From assembly GCF_017355185.1 (NCBI RefSeq), contig NZ_JADILJ010000013.1, positions 1-64,000 on the forward strand: 64,000 nucleotides of DNA, given 5' to 3'. A program made the translations under genes and the position numbers. Below, piece by piece: positions 10,181 to 19,199 of the stretch (its first letter is position 1; the number at the start of each line of letters is the position of its first letter). This stretch comes from Rathayibacter sp. SD072 (GTDB taxonomy: Bacteria > Actinomycetota > Actinomycetes > Actinomycetales > Microbacteriaceae). A model generated the notes under the pieces. It was given only the letters and a program-made list of their open reading frames with translations, was not told the origin of the DNA and made no database searches.

Positions 10181-11046
10181 TGCAGCCCCTCGGCGATCTG
10201 CTTGCCGCCCGCCAGCTCGAGGAAGCGCTCCTCGAGGGTGGCGGTGCCGGCGACGTCCTCGACCGCTCCCGAGGCGAGGACCCTGCCGCCCACGATGACG
10301 GCCACGTCGTCGCAGACGCGCTCGATGAAGTCCAGGCCGTGGCTCGAGAGCACGACCGTGCCGCCCCCCGCGACGAAGCGGCGGAGCACGGTGATCACGG
10401 CCGCGGAGGAGACGGGGTCGACCGACTCGAAGGGCTCGTCGAGCACGAGGACGCGCGGAGCGTGGATCATCGCGCCGGCGAGCGCCACCTTCTTCGCCAT
10501 GCCGGCGGAGTAGTCCGAGATCAGGCGCTCGAGCGCGTCGGTGAGACCGAGCGCCTCGGCGAGCTCCTGGGCCCGCTTCTTCGCGGTCGCCCTGTCGATC
10601 CCGCGCAGCGCCGCGGCGTAGAAGAGGAACTGCGCGCCGGTCAGGCGGTCGAACAGGCGCAGGCGGTCCGGCAGGACGCCGATGAGCCTCTTGGCGGCGG
10701 CCGGGTCCTTCCAGACGTCGACGCCGTGGACGAGGACGCGACCGGTGTCCGGGCGGAGCAGGCCGGTCATCATCGAGAGTGTCGTGGTCTTGCCCGCTCC
10801 GTTGGGGCCGATGATGCCGTAGAAGGTGCCCGCGCGGACCGCCAGGTCGAGCCGGTCGACGGCGACGGTCCGGCCGAACGTGCGCGTGACGGCGTGCAGC
10901 TCGTAGACGACGGGGTGCGGGTCGGTCGCCGCCTCGGGGGCCTCCCCTGTCGCGACGGGCCCGGCCTGGAGCGCGGGATCGACGGCGTCCTCCGGATCGG
11001 CGGGGAGCGGGGTGCGCTCGGACCCCTCGGCGTTCGTCGACGTCAT
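10156..11046 (-). CDS. ABC transporter ATP-binding protein
   Basis: The 296-residue protein has an acidic, Pro/Ala-rich tail of about 45 residues at its N-terminus, then an ABC-2 exporter-type nucleotide-binding domain: Walker A GPNGAGKTT, Q-loop region VLPDRLRLFD, signature YSAGMAKKVALA (a C-loop variant in which YSAGM takes the place of LSGGQ), Walker B VLVLDEPFESVD and switch SSHG. It would drive the adjacent permease. A plausible leader region of about 170 bp separates it from the divergent nucleotidyltransferase. Confidence 0.88.
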   Translation of the reverse strand: MTSTNAEGSERTPLPADPEDAVDPALQAGPVATGEAPEAATDPHPVVYELHAVTRTFGRTVAVDRLDLAVRAGTFYGIIGPNGAGKTTTLSMMTGLLRPDTGRVLVHGVDVWKDPAAAKRLIGVLPDRLRLFDRLTGAQFLFYAAALRGIDRATAKKRAQELAEALGLTDALERLISDYSAGMAKKVALAGAMIHAPRVLVLDEPFESVDPVSSAAVITVLRRFVAGGGTVVLSSHGLDFIERVCDDVAVIVGGRVLASGAVEDVAGTATLEERFLELAGGKQIAEGLQWLHDFSG

Positions 11047-11218
11047 CCGGCAACGGTACCAACCCGCCCGCCCGGTCCACCGGGCCCCGCGCCGGACCCC
11101 GCGACACGGCGGAGGTCAACCCACCCTGGCCCTCGAGAGCGGGGACTGTACACTATCTCTCGACCCGAGGAGCAATCAGATCGATACGCAGCGGTTAATT
11201 CGAGGAGACGAGCAGACG

Positions 11219-11950
11219 ATGACGAACAACGGAACGACCCGGGGCGGCTCGAGCAGCACGCCCGCCACCGTCGTGATCCTCGCCGCCGGCATGGGCAGCC
11301 GACTCGGCCGCTCGCTCCCGAAGCCCCTGACGCCCCTCAGCGACGGGCGCACGATCATGCAGCAGCAGTTCGACAACATCCACCACGCGTTCGGCACCTC
11401 CGTGCCCGTGAGCATCGTGGTCGGCTACAAGCTCGAGCACATCATCGAGGCGTTCCCGTCGGCGTCGTTCGTCTACAACGAGCAGTACGACCAGACCAAC
11501 ACCTCCAAGAGCCTGCTCCGCGCCCTCCAGGCCTCGGGCCAGGGCGGGGTCCTCTGGATGAACGGCGACGTCGTCTTCGACCCCCGCATCCTCGACCGCG
11601 CCGCCGCCCTCATCGCGAAGGACGCCTCCTTCGTCACCGTCAACACCGCCAAGGTGTCGGACGAGGAGGTCAAGTACACGACGAGCGCCGAGGGCTACAT
11701 CCAGGAGCTCTCCAAGACCGTCCGCGGCGGACTCGGCGAGGCGGTGGGCATCAACTACGTGTCGGCCGCCGACAAGCCGGCGCTCATCCGCCAGCTGGCC
11801 CGGGTCGACGCCCAGGACTACTTCGAGCGTGGCATAGAGTTGGCGATCGAGCAGGACCGACTGCTCGTCGAGCCGATGGACATCTCCGACCTCTACGCCG
11901 TCGAGGTGGACTTCGCCGAGGACCTCGAGCGCGCGAACCTCTTCGTCTGA
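11219..11950 (+). CDS. NTP transferase (LicC/phosphocholine cytidylyltransferase-like)
   Basis: The 243-residue protein has the nucleotidyltransferase fold: VILAAGMGSRLGRSLPKPL binds the NTP, LWMNGDVVF carries the metal-binding Asp, and a lysine follows in GYIQELSKT. Such enzymes activate a sugar phosphate or phosphocholine as a CDP/UDP derivative; LicC-like proteins are the closest by motif pattern, but the substrate cannot be fixed. ATG 11219 is preceded by GAGGAGACGAG. A TACACT box near 11151 may be its -10. It precedes an ABC-2 permease and ATPase on the same strand, suggesting supply of an activated building block for an exported envelope glycopolymer. Confidence 0.8.
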   Translation: MTNNGTTRGGSSSTPATVVILAAGMGSRLGRSLPKPLTPLSDGRTIMQQQFDNIHHAFGTSVPVSIVVGYKLEHIIEAFPSASFVYNEQYDQTNTSKSLLRALQASGQGGVLWMNGDVVFDPRILDRAAALIAKDASFVTVNTAKVSDEEVKYTTSAEGYIQELSKTVRGGLGEAVGINYVSAADKPALIRQLARVDAQDYFERGIELAIEQDRLLVEPMDISDLYAVEVDFAEDLERANLFV

Positions 11951-12000
11951 CGCCCGACCCTCGTCCGGCTCGATCGGAGCCGGGTGAGGAGTCGCGCGCA

Positions 12001-12837
12001 GTGAGCCGGATCGACGTCGTGCCCGGGGACGACCTCTCCCGCGATGCGGCCGTCGCCGAGCGCCACCGCCGCTCGAAGGCCTGGCGGTACCGCCACTCCC
12101 TCTGGCTGCTGACGCGGCGCGACCTGACGGTCCGCTACGCCACCAGCGCGCTCGGCTACTTCTGGTCGATCCTCGACCCGCTCGTGATGTCCGGGATCTA
12201 CTACTTCGTCTTCACGGTGGTCTTCGACCGCTCCGTCGGCGAGGACCCGTACATCGTCTTCCTCCTCGCGGGCCTGCTGCCCTGGATGTGGTTCAACCAG
12301 GCGACCTCCGACGCCACGCGCGCCTTCCTCAAGGAGGCGAAGCTCGTGCGCTCGACGTCGATCCCCCGCACCATCTGGGTCGGGCGGATCGTGCTGTCCA
12401 AGGGCATCGAGTTCGTCGCCAGCATCCCGGTCCTCGTGCTGTTCGCGGTGCTCGCGGGCGCCGAGGTCACGCCCGCCGTCCTGCTCTTCCCGGTCGCGAT
12501 CGTGCTGCAGGGCGTGCTGACGCTCGGCGTCGGACTGCTCGTCGCGCCGCTGGTGGTCTTCTTCCGCGATCTGGAGCGGGTGATCAAGCTCGTGCTGCGC
12601 TTCCTCTTCTACGCGTCGCCGATCATCTACTCGACCGCGAACCTGCCGGAGGCGGTGCAGCCGTGGGCGGCGCTCAACCCGCTGAGCGGCATCTTCGCGC
12701 TCTACCGCTCCACGTTCTTCGCGAGCGAGCTCGACCTGCCGCTGATCCTCACCTCGGCGCTGATCTCGGTGCTCCTGCTGGTCGTGGGCCTGATCGTCTT
12801 CCGGCGCTCCGAGCGCTCCGTGCTGAAGGAGCTGTGA
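12001..12837 (+). CDS. ABC-2 polysaccharide/teichoic-acid export permease (TagG/RfbD type)
   Basis: This 278-residue membrane protein has the TagG-type pattern RDLTVRYATSALGYFWSILDP near residue 40, then a set of hydrophobic helices and the amphipathic FFRDLERVIKLVLRFLFYASPIIY stretch (split here by description, residues about 185-210) typical of O-antigen and wall-teichoic-acid exporters. It acts as a dimer with the ATPase encoded next. The GTG at 12001 lies 50 bp after the previous stop with GGTGAGGAG upstream. Its stop overlaps the ATPase start by one base (TGATG), indicating coupling. Confidence 0.88.
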   Translation: MSRIDVVPGDDLSRDAAVAERHRRSKAWRYRHSLWLLTRRDLTVRYATSALGYFWSILDPLVMSGIYYFVFTVVFDRSVGEDPYIVFLLAGLLPWMWFNQATSDATRAFLKEAKLVRSTSIPRTIWVGRIVLSKGIEFVASIPVLVLFAVLAGAEVTPAVLLFPVAIVLQGVLTLGVGLLVAPLVVFFRDLERVIKLVLRFLFYASPIIYSTANLPEAVQPWAALNPLSGIFALYRSTFFASELDLPLILTSALISVLLLVVGLIVFRRSERSVLKEL

Positions 12838-13622
12838 TGAGCGCGTCCCCCTCCGCCCCCGCCGAGCAGCCGATCGTCATCGCGTGCCGCGGTCTGGGCA
12901 TCAGGTTCCGCCGCAACCGCCGCGGGCGCCGCTCCTTCAAGGACCTCTTCGCCGGGCGCTCGCGCCGCTCGCGTCCCGGAGAATTCTGGGCTCTGCGCGG
13001 GCTGGACGTCGAGGTGCGCCGGGGCGAGGCCATCGGAGTCGTCGGCCGCAACGGCCAGGGCAAGTCGACCCTCCTGAAGCTCGTCGCCGGAGTGGTGCTG
13101 CCGGACGAGGGCACGGTCGAGGTCCGCGGCGGGGTCGCCCCCCTGATCGAGATCACCGGCGGATTCGTCGCCGACCTCAGCGTCCGCGAGAACGTCTACC
13201 TGACCGCGGGCCTGCACGGCATGTCCAAGCGCGAGGTCGACGAGCGCTTCGACTCGATCATCGCCTTCGCCGAGATCGGCGACTTCCTCGACACCCCGTA
13301 CAAGCACCTCTCGAGCGGCATGAAGGTGCGCATCGCCTTCTCCGTCGTATCGCGGCTGGAGGAGCCGATCATCCTCGTCGACGAGGTGCTGGCCGTCGGC
13401 GACAAGGCGTTCCGCGAGAAGTGCTACGCGCGCATCGAGGAGCTCCTGGCCGCCGGTCGGACGCTGTTCTTCGTCTCGCACAACGAGCGCGATCTGCGCC
13501 GCTTCTGCACCAGGGGGCTCTACCTGGACAAGGGCTCGCTCGTGCTGGATGCACCGATCGATCAGGTGCTCGCGCGTTACGCTGAGGACTACGCGCCGAA
13601 ACCGCCGACGCCCGCCGACTGA
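12837..13622 (+). CDS. ABC-2 polysaccharide export ATPase (TagH type)
   Basis: The 261-residue ATPase has WALRGLDVEVRRGEAIGVVG leading into Walker A GRNGQGKST, then ENVYLTAGLHGMS, signature LSSGMKVRIAFSV and Walker B PIILVDEVLAVGD, all diagnostic of the TagH/Wzt export class (the LSSGM signature and DEVLAVGD). It lacks the long C-terminal glycan-recognition domain of Wzt. It partners the permease immediately upstream, sharing one base with its stop codon. Confidence 0.92.
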   Translation: MSASPSAPAEQPIVIACRGLGIRFRRNRRGRRSFKDLFAGRSRRSRPGEFWALRGLDVEVRRGEAIGVVGRNGQGKSTLLKLVAGVVLPDEGTVEVRGGVAPLIEITGGFVADLSVRENVYLTAGLHGMSKREVDERFDSIIAFAEIGDFLDTPYKHLSSGMKVRIAFSVVSRLEEPIILVDEVLAVGDKAFREKCYARIEELLAAGRTLFFVSHNERDLRRFCTRGLYLDKGSLVLDAPIDQVLARYAEDYAPKPPTPAD

Positions 13623-13669
13623 CGGCGGTGCCGCGCGGGCGGCATCCGGACGACGCAGGAGTGCACCAC

Positions 13670-15166
13670 ATGGCGCCGAAGGACCGCGGCTCGAAGGCGC
13701 AGGGCCGGGACATCGAGCAGTCGGACCCCGGGCCCGTCGACACGGCCCAGCTCGCGAGGATCCTCGATCGGGTGCTCGCCGTGCAGCGGCCGGCCGTGCT
13801 GGCCAACATCCGCGCTCTGCGCCGACGTCGGCCGAACGCGTCCCCCGAGCAGCTCATCACCTCGCTCGAGCGGCAGTACCTCTCGAGCGTCGCCGCCGGC
13901 GGAGCGGCCATCGGAGCGACCGCCGTCGTCCCCGGGCTCGGCACCGCGGCGTCCGTCGCCCTCTCGGGCGCCGGCGCCGTCGGGTTCCTCGAGGCGAGCG
14001 CCCTCTTCGCGCAGTCGGTGACCGAGGTGCACGGCATCCGCCTCGAGGACCCGGAGCGCGCCCGCGCGCTCGTGCTCACGCTGATGATGGGCTCCTCCGG
14101 CAGCGAGCTCGTGCGCCAGGTCGCCGGGCAGGTCACCGGCGGCGCCGGACTCAACCAGTACTGGGGGTCCGTCGTCACCAAGGGCCTCCCCTCGTTCCTC
14201 GTCGGCGAGCTCGCCGATCGCGCGAAGCGCTCCTTCACGCGGCACTTCCTGGCCCAGCAGGGCGCCGGACTGGTGGGACGCGCGATGCCCTTCGGCGTCG
14301 GCGCGGCACTCGGCGGCGTCGGCAACGCGATGCTCGGCCGCAAGGTCGTGCAGAACGCCCGCGACGCCTTCGGTCCGGCACCGCAGGTGTTCGGCAACGC
14401 CCTCGTGATCGAGCCGACCCGCTCGGAGCGCAAGCGCGCCCTGACCGCGGGGGCCCCGGAGCCCCTCGAGCTGCACGTGCGCGACTACGGCGGAGCGGGC
14501 GAGCGCGTCGCCCTGCTCCTGCACGGCCTCGCCTCCGACTCCCGCACCTGGTACGCCCTCGTGCCGACGCTGCAGGAGCACGGCTACCGGGTGATCGCCC
14601 CGGATCTCGCCGGTCACGGCGGCTCGCCGAAGTCCCTCGCCTACTCGCCCGAGCGCTGGGCCGCGGACGTGCGCGCCTCGGTCCTGCAGACGCCCGACCT
14701 GATCCTCGGCCACGGACTGGGAGCGGTCGTCGCGGCACGCCTCGCGGACGAGTACCGGCCGGAGCGGCTGATCATCCTGGACCCCGCGTTCTCGGACTCC
14801 CGAGGGCTCGTCGGCGCTCTGCGCGGCTCCCGCTCGCTGAGCCGGGTCGAGAAGGGCGACGCCGACGACCTGCGCCGACGCCACCCGATCTGGACCGACG
14901 AGCAGATCGAGCTCGACGTCTCGGCGCACCGGATGTGGGACCCGGCCTCGGCGGGCGGACTCACCGCTCGCGGTGCGACGGACGCGCCGGACGCGTTCGT
15001 CGTGCCGACCCTCGCCGTGCTGCCGGAGGATCCGATCGGGCATCCGTCGCTCGCGGGTCTGCTCACCGAGCGCGGCGTCGAGGTGCGCAGCGTGCCCGGC
15101 GCGGGTGCCTCGATCCTGCGCGAGGACCGCCCGGCGCTGATCGCGGCGATCGAGGACCGGCTCTAG
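13670..15166 (+). CDS. Alpha/beta-hydrolase-fold protein with missing catalytic Ser and His
   Basis: The 498-residue protein has two parts. Residues about 60-240 form an Ala/Gly-rich, partly hydrophobic helical region (GGAAIGATAVVPGLGTAAS) whose family I cannot name. Residues about 270-498 look like an alpha/beta hydrolase: the oxyanion-hole segment LLLHGLASDSRTWY and DLAGHGGS are present. The nucleophile elbow reads G-H-G-L-G at 347-351, with Gly349 where Ser is expected, and the C-terminal catalytic His position reads G-A-S, with Ala480. Codons are GGA and GCC, clear in the sequence. I start at ATG 13670 because GGAG lies 9 bp upstream; GTG 13628 is the alternative. It is probably a pseudoenzyme. 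It converges with and overlaps the next gene by 4 bp. Confidence 0.75.
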   Translation: MAPKDRGSKAQGRDIEQSDPGPVDTAQLARILDRVLAVQRPAVLANIRALRRRRPNASPEQLITSLERQYLSSVAAGGAAIGATAVVPGLGTAASVALSGAGAVGFLEASALFAQSVTEVHGIRLEDPERARALVLTLMMGSSGSELVRQVAGQVTGGAGLNQYWGSVVTKGLPSFLVGELADRAKRSFTRHFLAQQGAGLVGRAMPFGVGAALGGVGNAMLGRKVVQNARDAFGPAPQVFGNALVIEPTRSERKRALTAGAPEPLELHVRDYGGAGERVALLLHGLASDSRTWYALVPTLQEHGYRVIAPDLAGHGGSPKSLAYSPERWAADVRASVLQTPDLILGHGLGAVVAARLADEYRPERLIILDPAFSDSRGLVGALRGSRSLSRVEKGDADDLRRRHPIWTDEQIELDVSAHRMWDPASAGGLTARGATDAPDAFVVPTLAVLPEDPIGHPSLAGLLTERGVEVRSVPGAGASILREDRPALIAAIEDRL

Positions 15167-15765
15167 CCGCTCGCCTTCGCCGTCTTCGCGGCGGCCTTCG
15201 CGGCCTGCTTCGTCGCGCGGACCTTCGTCAGCGACTCCGGGGAGACGATGTCGGCGACGGAGCGGAACGAGCCGTCCTCGCCGTAGGCGCCGGCGGCCTC
15301 GCGCCAACCCGCTCCCTCGAAGCCGCGCTGCTTGCCCAGCAGGGCGAGGAAGATCCGCGCCTTCTGGTCGCCGAAGCCGGGGAGCGCCTTCAGGCGCGCG
15401 AGCACGGTCCTGCCGTCCGGCTCGTCGCGGGTCCAGATCGCGGAGGCGTCGCCGCCCCAGTCGTCGACGATCGCGCGGCACAGGGTCTGCACGCGGCCGG
15501 CCATGTTCGCGGGGTAGCGGTGCACGGCGGGAGGAGTGCGGCAGAGCTCCGAGAACGCGTCCTCCTCGATTGCCGCGATCGACTCCGCGTCGAACGACAA
15601 GCCGATCGCCTCGAGGCGCTGCTCGATCTTCAGGGGGCCGGCGAACGCCGTCTCCATCGCGACCTGCTGATCCAGGAGCATGCCGATCAGCAGCGCGAGC
15701 GGGTCGCGCGTCAGGAGCGCATCGGCGTCCGGGTCGTCGGTGATGTGGAGCGCGTCGGAGGTCAT
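15163..15765 (-). CDS. HhH-GPD superfamily base-excision repair protein
   Basis: The 200-residue product fits the actinobacterial HhH-GPD type base-excision DNA repair family: the N-terminal LLIGMLLDQQVAMETAFAG resembles the endonuclease III/AlkA entry helix, and LKALPGFGDQKARIFLALLGKQ contains the helix-hairpin-helix (LPGFGDQKA). It should recognise a damaged base, but the usual Lys/Asp pair of bifunctional enzymes is not clear, so the specificity is open. The C-terminus is a Lys/Ala-rich tail, a likely DNA-binding extension. Its ATG overlaps the stop of the upstream MocR gene (ATGA). Confidence 0.82.
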   Translation of the reverse strand: MTSDALHITDDPDADALLTRDPLALLIGMLLDQQVAMETAFAGPLKIEQRLEAIGLSFDAESIAAIEEDAFSELCRTPPAVHRYPANMAGRVQTLCRAIVDDWGGDASAIWTRDEPDGRTVLARLKALPGFGDQKARIFLALLGKQRGFEGAGWREAAGAYGEDGSFRSVADIVSPESLTKVRATKQAAKAAAKTAKASG

Positions 15766-17210
15766 CCCTCAGGGATACCACGCCGACCGGCGCCGTGCGC
15801 GAGGCTCCGCACGGTGCGGTCGATCGTCTCGAGCGAGGAGGAGAGCTCGAGGTCGCTCAGGTGCCCGTAGCCCAGTACCAGCGCCGGCTCGCCCGCGCGT
15901 CCCGACACCGCGTACGCGTCGAGCGTCGCCACCTCGAGCCCCTCGGCGGCCAGCGCGGCGGCGACGTCGGCCGCCTCGAGCGGGACCGGCAGGGTGAGCA
16001 CCACGTGCAGGCCGCCGTCCAGGCCCCTCGCCTCACCCCAGTCGATCCGCGCCGAGAAGGCGCGCACGAGCTCCCGGCGGTGCGCGTAGCGCCGCCGCGA
16101 GCGGGCGAGGTGGCGGCGGAACGCCCCCGTCGCCATGAAGGCGGCGAGCGCCTCCTGCGTCGGACCCGAGACCGAGGCGTCGCGCTCCGAGTCCAGGCCC
16201 GCGAGTGCCGGACGCAGCCACGAGACGGCGGGCAGGGCGAGGAAGGCGACGCGGAGCCACGGCGACACGGTCTTCGAGAACGAGCCCACGTGCGCCACTC
16301 CCCCGCTCGCATCCAGCGACGCGAGGGCGGGCAGGGGCGCGCCGACGTAGCGGAACTCGCTGTCATAGTCGTCCTCGATGACGAGGAGCCCTTCGGTCGC
16401 TGCGAGGCGGACGAGCTCGAGCCGCGCCGCGAGGGCCAGGCGCCCGCCGGTCGGGTACTGGTGCGACGGAGTGACGACCACCACGTCGAGCCGCGCCGAC
16501 GCGAGCGCGGCGAGGTCGATGCCGTCGGAGTCGAGGGGGATCCCGACGATCTCGTGCCCTTCCGCGTGCAGGCGCCTCCGGACGGCGGGGTAGCCCGGGT
16601 CCTCGACCCCGACGCGCACCGGTCGGCCGAGGGCGGTGGCAGCGGCGCGGGCGAGCAGCGCGACGGCGTCGGCCGTGCCGCTCGTGACGACGACATCAGC
16701 GGCCGCGACGTCGACGCCGCGCGAGCGTCGCAACTGCAGGGCGATCTGCTCGCGCAGACCCGGGTCGCCGGTGGCGGCGGGGAGCGCGGAGGGCGGCGCG
16801 GCGAGCGCGGGACGCCACGCCGCCCGCCATTCCGGTGTGTCGAGCCCGCGAGTGTCGGGCCGGCCCGGCCGGAGGTCGAGGACCTGCGCGGCGCGCTCCG
16901 GAGGGAGCGGGTCGGCGGCGGGACGCAGCGATCGCGGCGGCACGACGACGCCGTCGGCCGCCACGGTGACGGACGCCCGCGGCTCGGCCACGAGATAGCC
17001 CTCGCCCACGAGCTGGTCGACGGCCGCCACGACGGAGCCGCGCGAGACGCCGAGGCGCTCGGCGAGCACGCGGCTCGACGGGATGGGGTCGCCCGCCCGG
17101 TAGCGGCCGTCGAGCACCGCGGCGCGCAGAGCCTCCGCGAGGTGCGCTCGGACGGATCCGCGCGGGGACGGAGCGAGCAGCAGCGGGATCTCCAGATCTC
17201 CGGACGCCAT
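15762..17210 (-). CDS. MocR-type transcriptional regulator (GntR HTH plus aminotransferase fold)
   Basis: The 482-residue protein joins an N-terminal GntR winged helix (residues about 15-75: LAEALRAAVLDGRYRAGDPIPSSR and LGVSRGSVVAAVDQLVGEGYL) to a class I aminotransferase-like domain. That domain has VTSGTADAV, VGVEDPGYPAVRRRL, VTPSHQYPTGG, IEDDYDSEFRY and the PLP lysine in GSFSKTVSPWLR. MocR proteins sense PLP or amino compounds. It diverges from a flavin-type oxidase gene 79 bp away, the usual arrangement for a regulator and its target. Its stop overlaps the next gene, so the HhH protein may be cotranscribed. Confidence 0.92.
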   Translation of the reverse strand: MASGDLEIPLLLAPSPRGSVRAHLAEALRAAVLDGRYRAGDPIPSSRVLAERLGVSRGSVVAAVDQLVGEGYLVAEPRASVTVAADGVVVPPRSLRPAADPLPPERAAQVLDLRPGRPDTRGLDTPEWRAAWRPALAAPPSALPAATGDPGLREQIALQLRRSRGVDVAAADVVVTSGTADAVALLARAAATALGRPVRVGVEDPGYPAVRRRLHAEGHEIVGIPLDSDGIDLAALASARLDVVVVTPSHQYPTGGRLALAARLELVRLAATEGLLVIEDDYDSEFRYVGAPLPALASLDASGGVAHVGSFSKTVSPWLRVAFLALPAVSWLRPALAGLDSERDASVSGPTQEALAAFMATGAFRRHLARSRRRYAHRRELVRAFSARIDWGEARGLDGGLHVVLTLPVPLEAADVAAALAAEGLEVATLDAYAVSGRAGEPALVLGYGHLSDLELSSSLETIDRTVRSLAHGAGRRGIPEG

Positions 17211-17223
17211 GGACTCCCCCGCT

Positions 17224-17268
17224 CTGGACCACTCGGATCGTGTCCCGCTGGCATTCTGACAGATCCAG
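17224..17268. promoter_or_regulatory. Candidate MocR operator in the divergent promoter
   Basis: In the 79-bp gap between mocR and the oxidase gene, CTGGA (17224-17228) and TCCAG (17264-17268) form a widely spaced inverted repeat whose half sites extend to CTGGACCACT and AGATCCAGTG. A CAGAAT box on the minus strand between them could be the mocR -10. MocR regulators often bind spaced repeats in such gaps; assignment here is by position only. Confidence 0.3.
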
Positions 17269-17289
17269 TGACCGTCGGAGGATCGGAGC

Positions 17290-17958
17290 ATGAGCACCCT
17301 CCCCGTCACCGACCGCACCCGCGTCACCCGCCTCCGCGAGCGGCAGAGCACCGACCGCACCGAGCTGTATGCGCTGCTCGACGAGGCGCTGATCGCCCAC
17401 GTGGCCGTGGTGCGCGACGGCGCGGCGATCGTCCTGCCGATCCTCTTCGCGCGCGACGGCGACTCCCTCCTGCTGCACGGATCCAGCGGTGGAGGGCTGT
17501 TGCGTGCGGCGGCTCGGGGGGCGCTGCTGACGGTGTCCGTGACCCTGGTCGACGGACTGGTCGTGGCACGCTCGACCTTCGACAGCTCGATGAACTACCG
17601 CTCGGCGATGATCCTCGGCGAGGCCGAGGCACTGGAGGGCGAGGAGAAGCGCCGAGCCCTCGACGTGCTCGTCGACCGGCTGCTCCCCGGCCGGGCGGCG
17701 GAGGTGCGGCCGACGACGGCCCGGGAGATCGCGGCGACCCTCGTGCTGCGGATGCCCCTGGCCGAGGCGAGCGTCAAGATCCGCGCGGCGGGTCCCTCCG
17801 ACGACGCCGGGCACGAGGACGGCGTGTGGGCCGGCGTCGTGCCGCTGGCGACCCGAACGCTCCAGCCCCGGCCGGCCGCGGGAGTCGACGTCGGGACGCC
17901 CCTGTCCGTCCGGAGCTTCACCGCGGCCCTCGACGCCGCGGCACCGCCGTACCGCTGA
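17290..17958 (+). CDS. Pyridoxamine 5'-phosphate oxidase-like flavin-binding protein (NimA-like)
   Basis: The 222-residue protein has the split-barrel pattern of the PPOX/nitroimidazole-resistance group: ALLDEALIAHVAVVRDGAAIVLPILFARDGDSLLLHGSS near residues 30-70, then SVTLVDGLVVARSTFDSSMNYRSAMILGEAEAL (both described piecewise). It would bind FMN or a related cofactor; the reaction is unknown. It is divergently transcribed from a MocR regulator, so expression is probably tied to PLP or amine status. ATG 17290 follows GGAGGATCGGAGC. Confidence 0.82.
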   Translation: MSTLPVTDRTRVTRLRERQSTDRTELYALLDEALIAHVAVVRDGAAIVLPILFARDGDSLLLHGSSGGGLLRAAARGALLTVSVTLVDGLVVARSTFDSSMNYRSAMILGEAEALEGEEKRRALDVLVDRLLPGRAAEVRPTTAREIAATLVLRMPLAEASVKIRAAGPSDDAGHEDGVWAGVVPLATRTLQPRPAAGVDVGTPLSVRSFTAALDAAAPPYR

Positions 17959-17971
17959 GGACCGCCCGGCC

Positions 17972-19108
17972 CTACTTCGCGTCCTGGCGGGGGAAGACGA
18001 CCTTCTGCACGACGATGATGATCGACGCCGCGACCGGGATCGCGACGAGCGCGCCGAGCACTCCCGCGATCGTGCCGCCCGCGACCGCCGCGATCACGAC
18101 GACCGCACCCGGCACCGAGACCGCGCGCGCCATGATGCGCGGGCTCAGCAGGTACGCCTCGACCTGCATGTAGACGAGGTAGTAGATCGCCGCGACGAGG
18201 GCGGTCAGCGGCGACGCGAGCAGGCAGGCGAGCGAGATGATCGCGGCGCCCGAGATGGTGCCGACGAGCGGGATCAGGGATCCGAGGAATGCGACGCACG
18301 CGAGCAGCGCCGGCACCGGTCCCCCGATCGAGACCAGGAGGATGAAGGTCAGCACGCCGTTCACGCCGGCCAGCGTGACCTGGCCGACGACGTAGCGGCC
18401 GACGGCTCCGGTGATCTCCTCGCCGACCTCGCGCGCCTTCGCGCGGTGCGAGGCGGGGGCGAAGCGGTACGCGACGGACTTCATCGACCGAAGCGACGCC
18501 AGGAAGTAGAGAGTGAGGATCAGCACGATGATCGCGCCGGTCACTCCGCTCGCGATGCCCGTGCCGACGGCGAGCAGCCCGCCGCCGAGCGAGAGCAGGT
18601 TCTGCGGATTCCCGATGAAGCCCTGCACCGTCGCGATCAGCTGATCGACCTCGATCACGCCGCGCAGCTGATCCTCGAGATCGAGCACCCACTGCTGCGA
18701 GGCGATGTCGGTGACGATGCGCGGAGCGTCGGTGACGAACAGGGTGAGCTGCTCGACCAGGATCGGGATGATGTAGAGCAGCAGACCGGCGAAGCCGAGC
18801 ACCACGACCGCGAACACGATCGTGATCGCCAGGGCGCGCGGGATCCGCTTGCGCTCGAGCCAGGACACCAGGGGATCCAGGCCCAGCGCGAAGAACATCG
18901 CCACGAAGACGTAGGTGAGCACCGTGCTCAGCTCGACGACGAGGCCGCCGAGCACGAGGGCCACGAGGACGCCGAGACCGCCGAACAGCCCGATGCGGAA
19001 CGAGCGGATGGTGAAGACCGGGCGCTCCTGGTCGGCCGTCACGACGATGTCGGAGTCGACCTGCGGCGGTGTCGGCGCGGCCGCGCGCCGTCGGGCGCGG
19101 GCGAACAT
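17972..19108 (-). CDS. AI-2E family transporter (PerM/TqsA type)
   Basis: The 378-residue membrane protein belongs to the AI-2E family: paired N-terminal helices near residues 40-80, a long soluble-like linker with LEDQLRGVIEVDQLI, then the conserved block YVVGQVTLAGVNGVL, LIPLVGTISGA and YYLVYMQVEAYLLSPRIMARAV. Members export small molecules or ions; autoinducer-2 is established only for a few, so substrate is open. I chose ATG 19108, which has GAGGA 8 bp upstream; ATG 19123 in the same frame lacks a Shine-Dalgarno and sits next to a TACGCT box. Confidence 0.87.
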   Translation of the reverse strand: MFARARRRAAAPTPPQVDSDIVVTADQERPVFTIRSFRIGLFGGLGVLVALVLGGLVVELSTVLTYVFVAMFFALGLDPLVSWLERKRIPRALAITIVFAVVVLGFAGLLLYIIPILVEQLTLFVTDAPRIVTDIASQQWVLDLEDQLRGVIEVDQLIATVQGFIGNPQNLLSLGGGLLAVGTGIASGVTGAIIVLILTLYFLASLRSMKSVAYRFAPASHRAKAREVGEEITGAVGRYVVGQVTLAGVNGVLTFILLVSIGGPVPALLACVAFLGSLIPLVGTISGAAIISLACLLASPLTALVAAIYYLVYMQVEAYLLSPRIMARAVSVPGAVVVIAAVAGGTIAGVLGALVAIPVAASIIIVVQKVVFPRQDAK

Positions 19109-19199
19109 GCGTCTGGTCCTCATGGGACGAGCGTAGCGGCGCGCAGGAGGCGCTCCTCCGCGCCCGGCGGGACTTGACGCGGGCCTCACCGGCCCCCGC

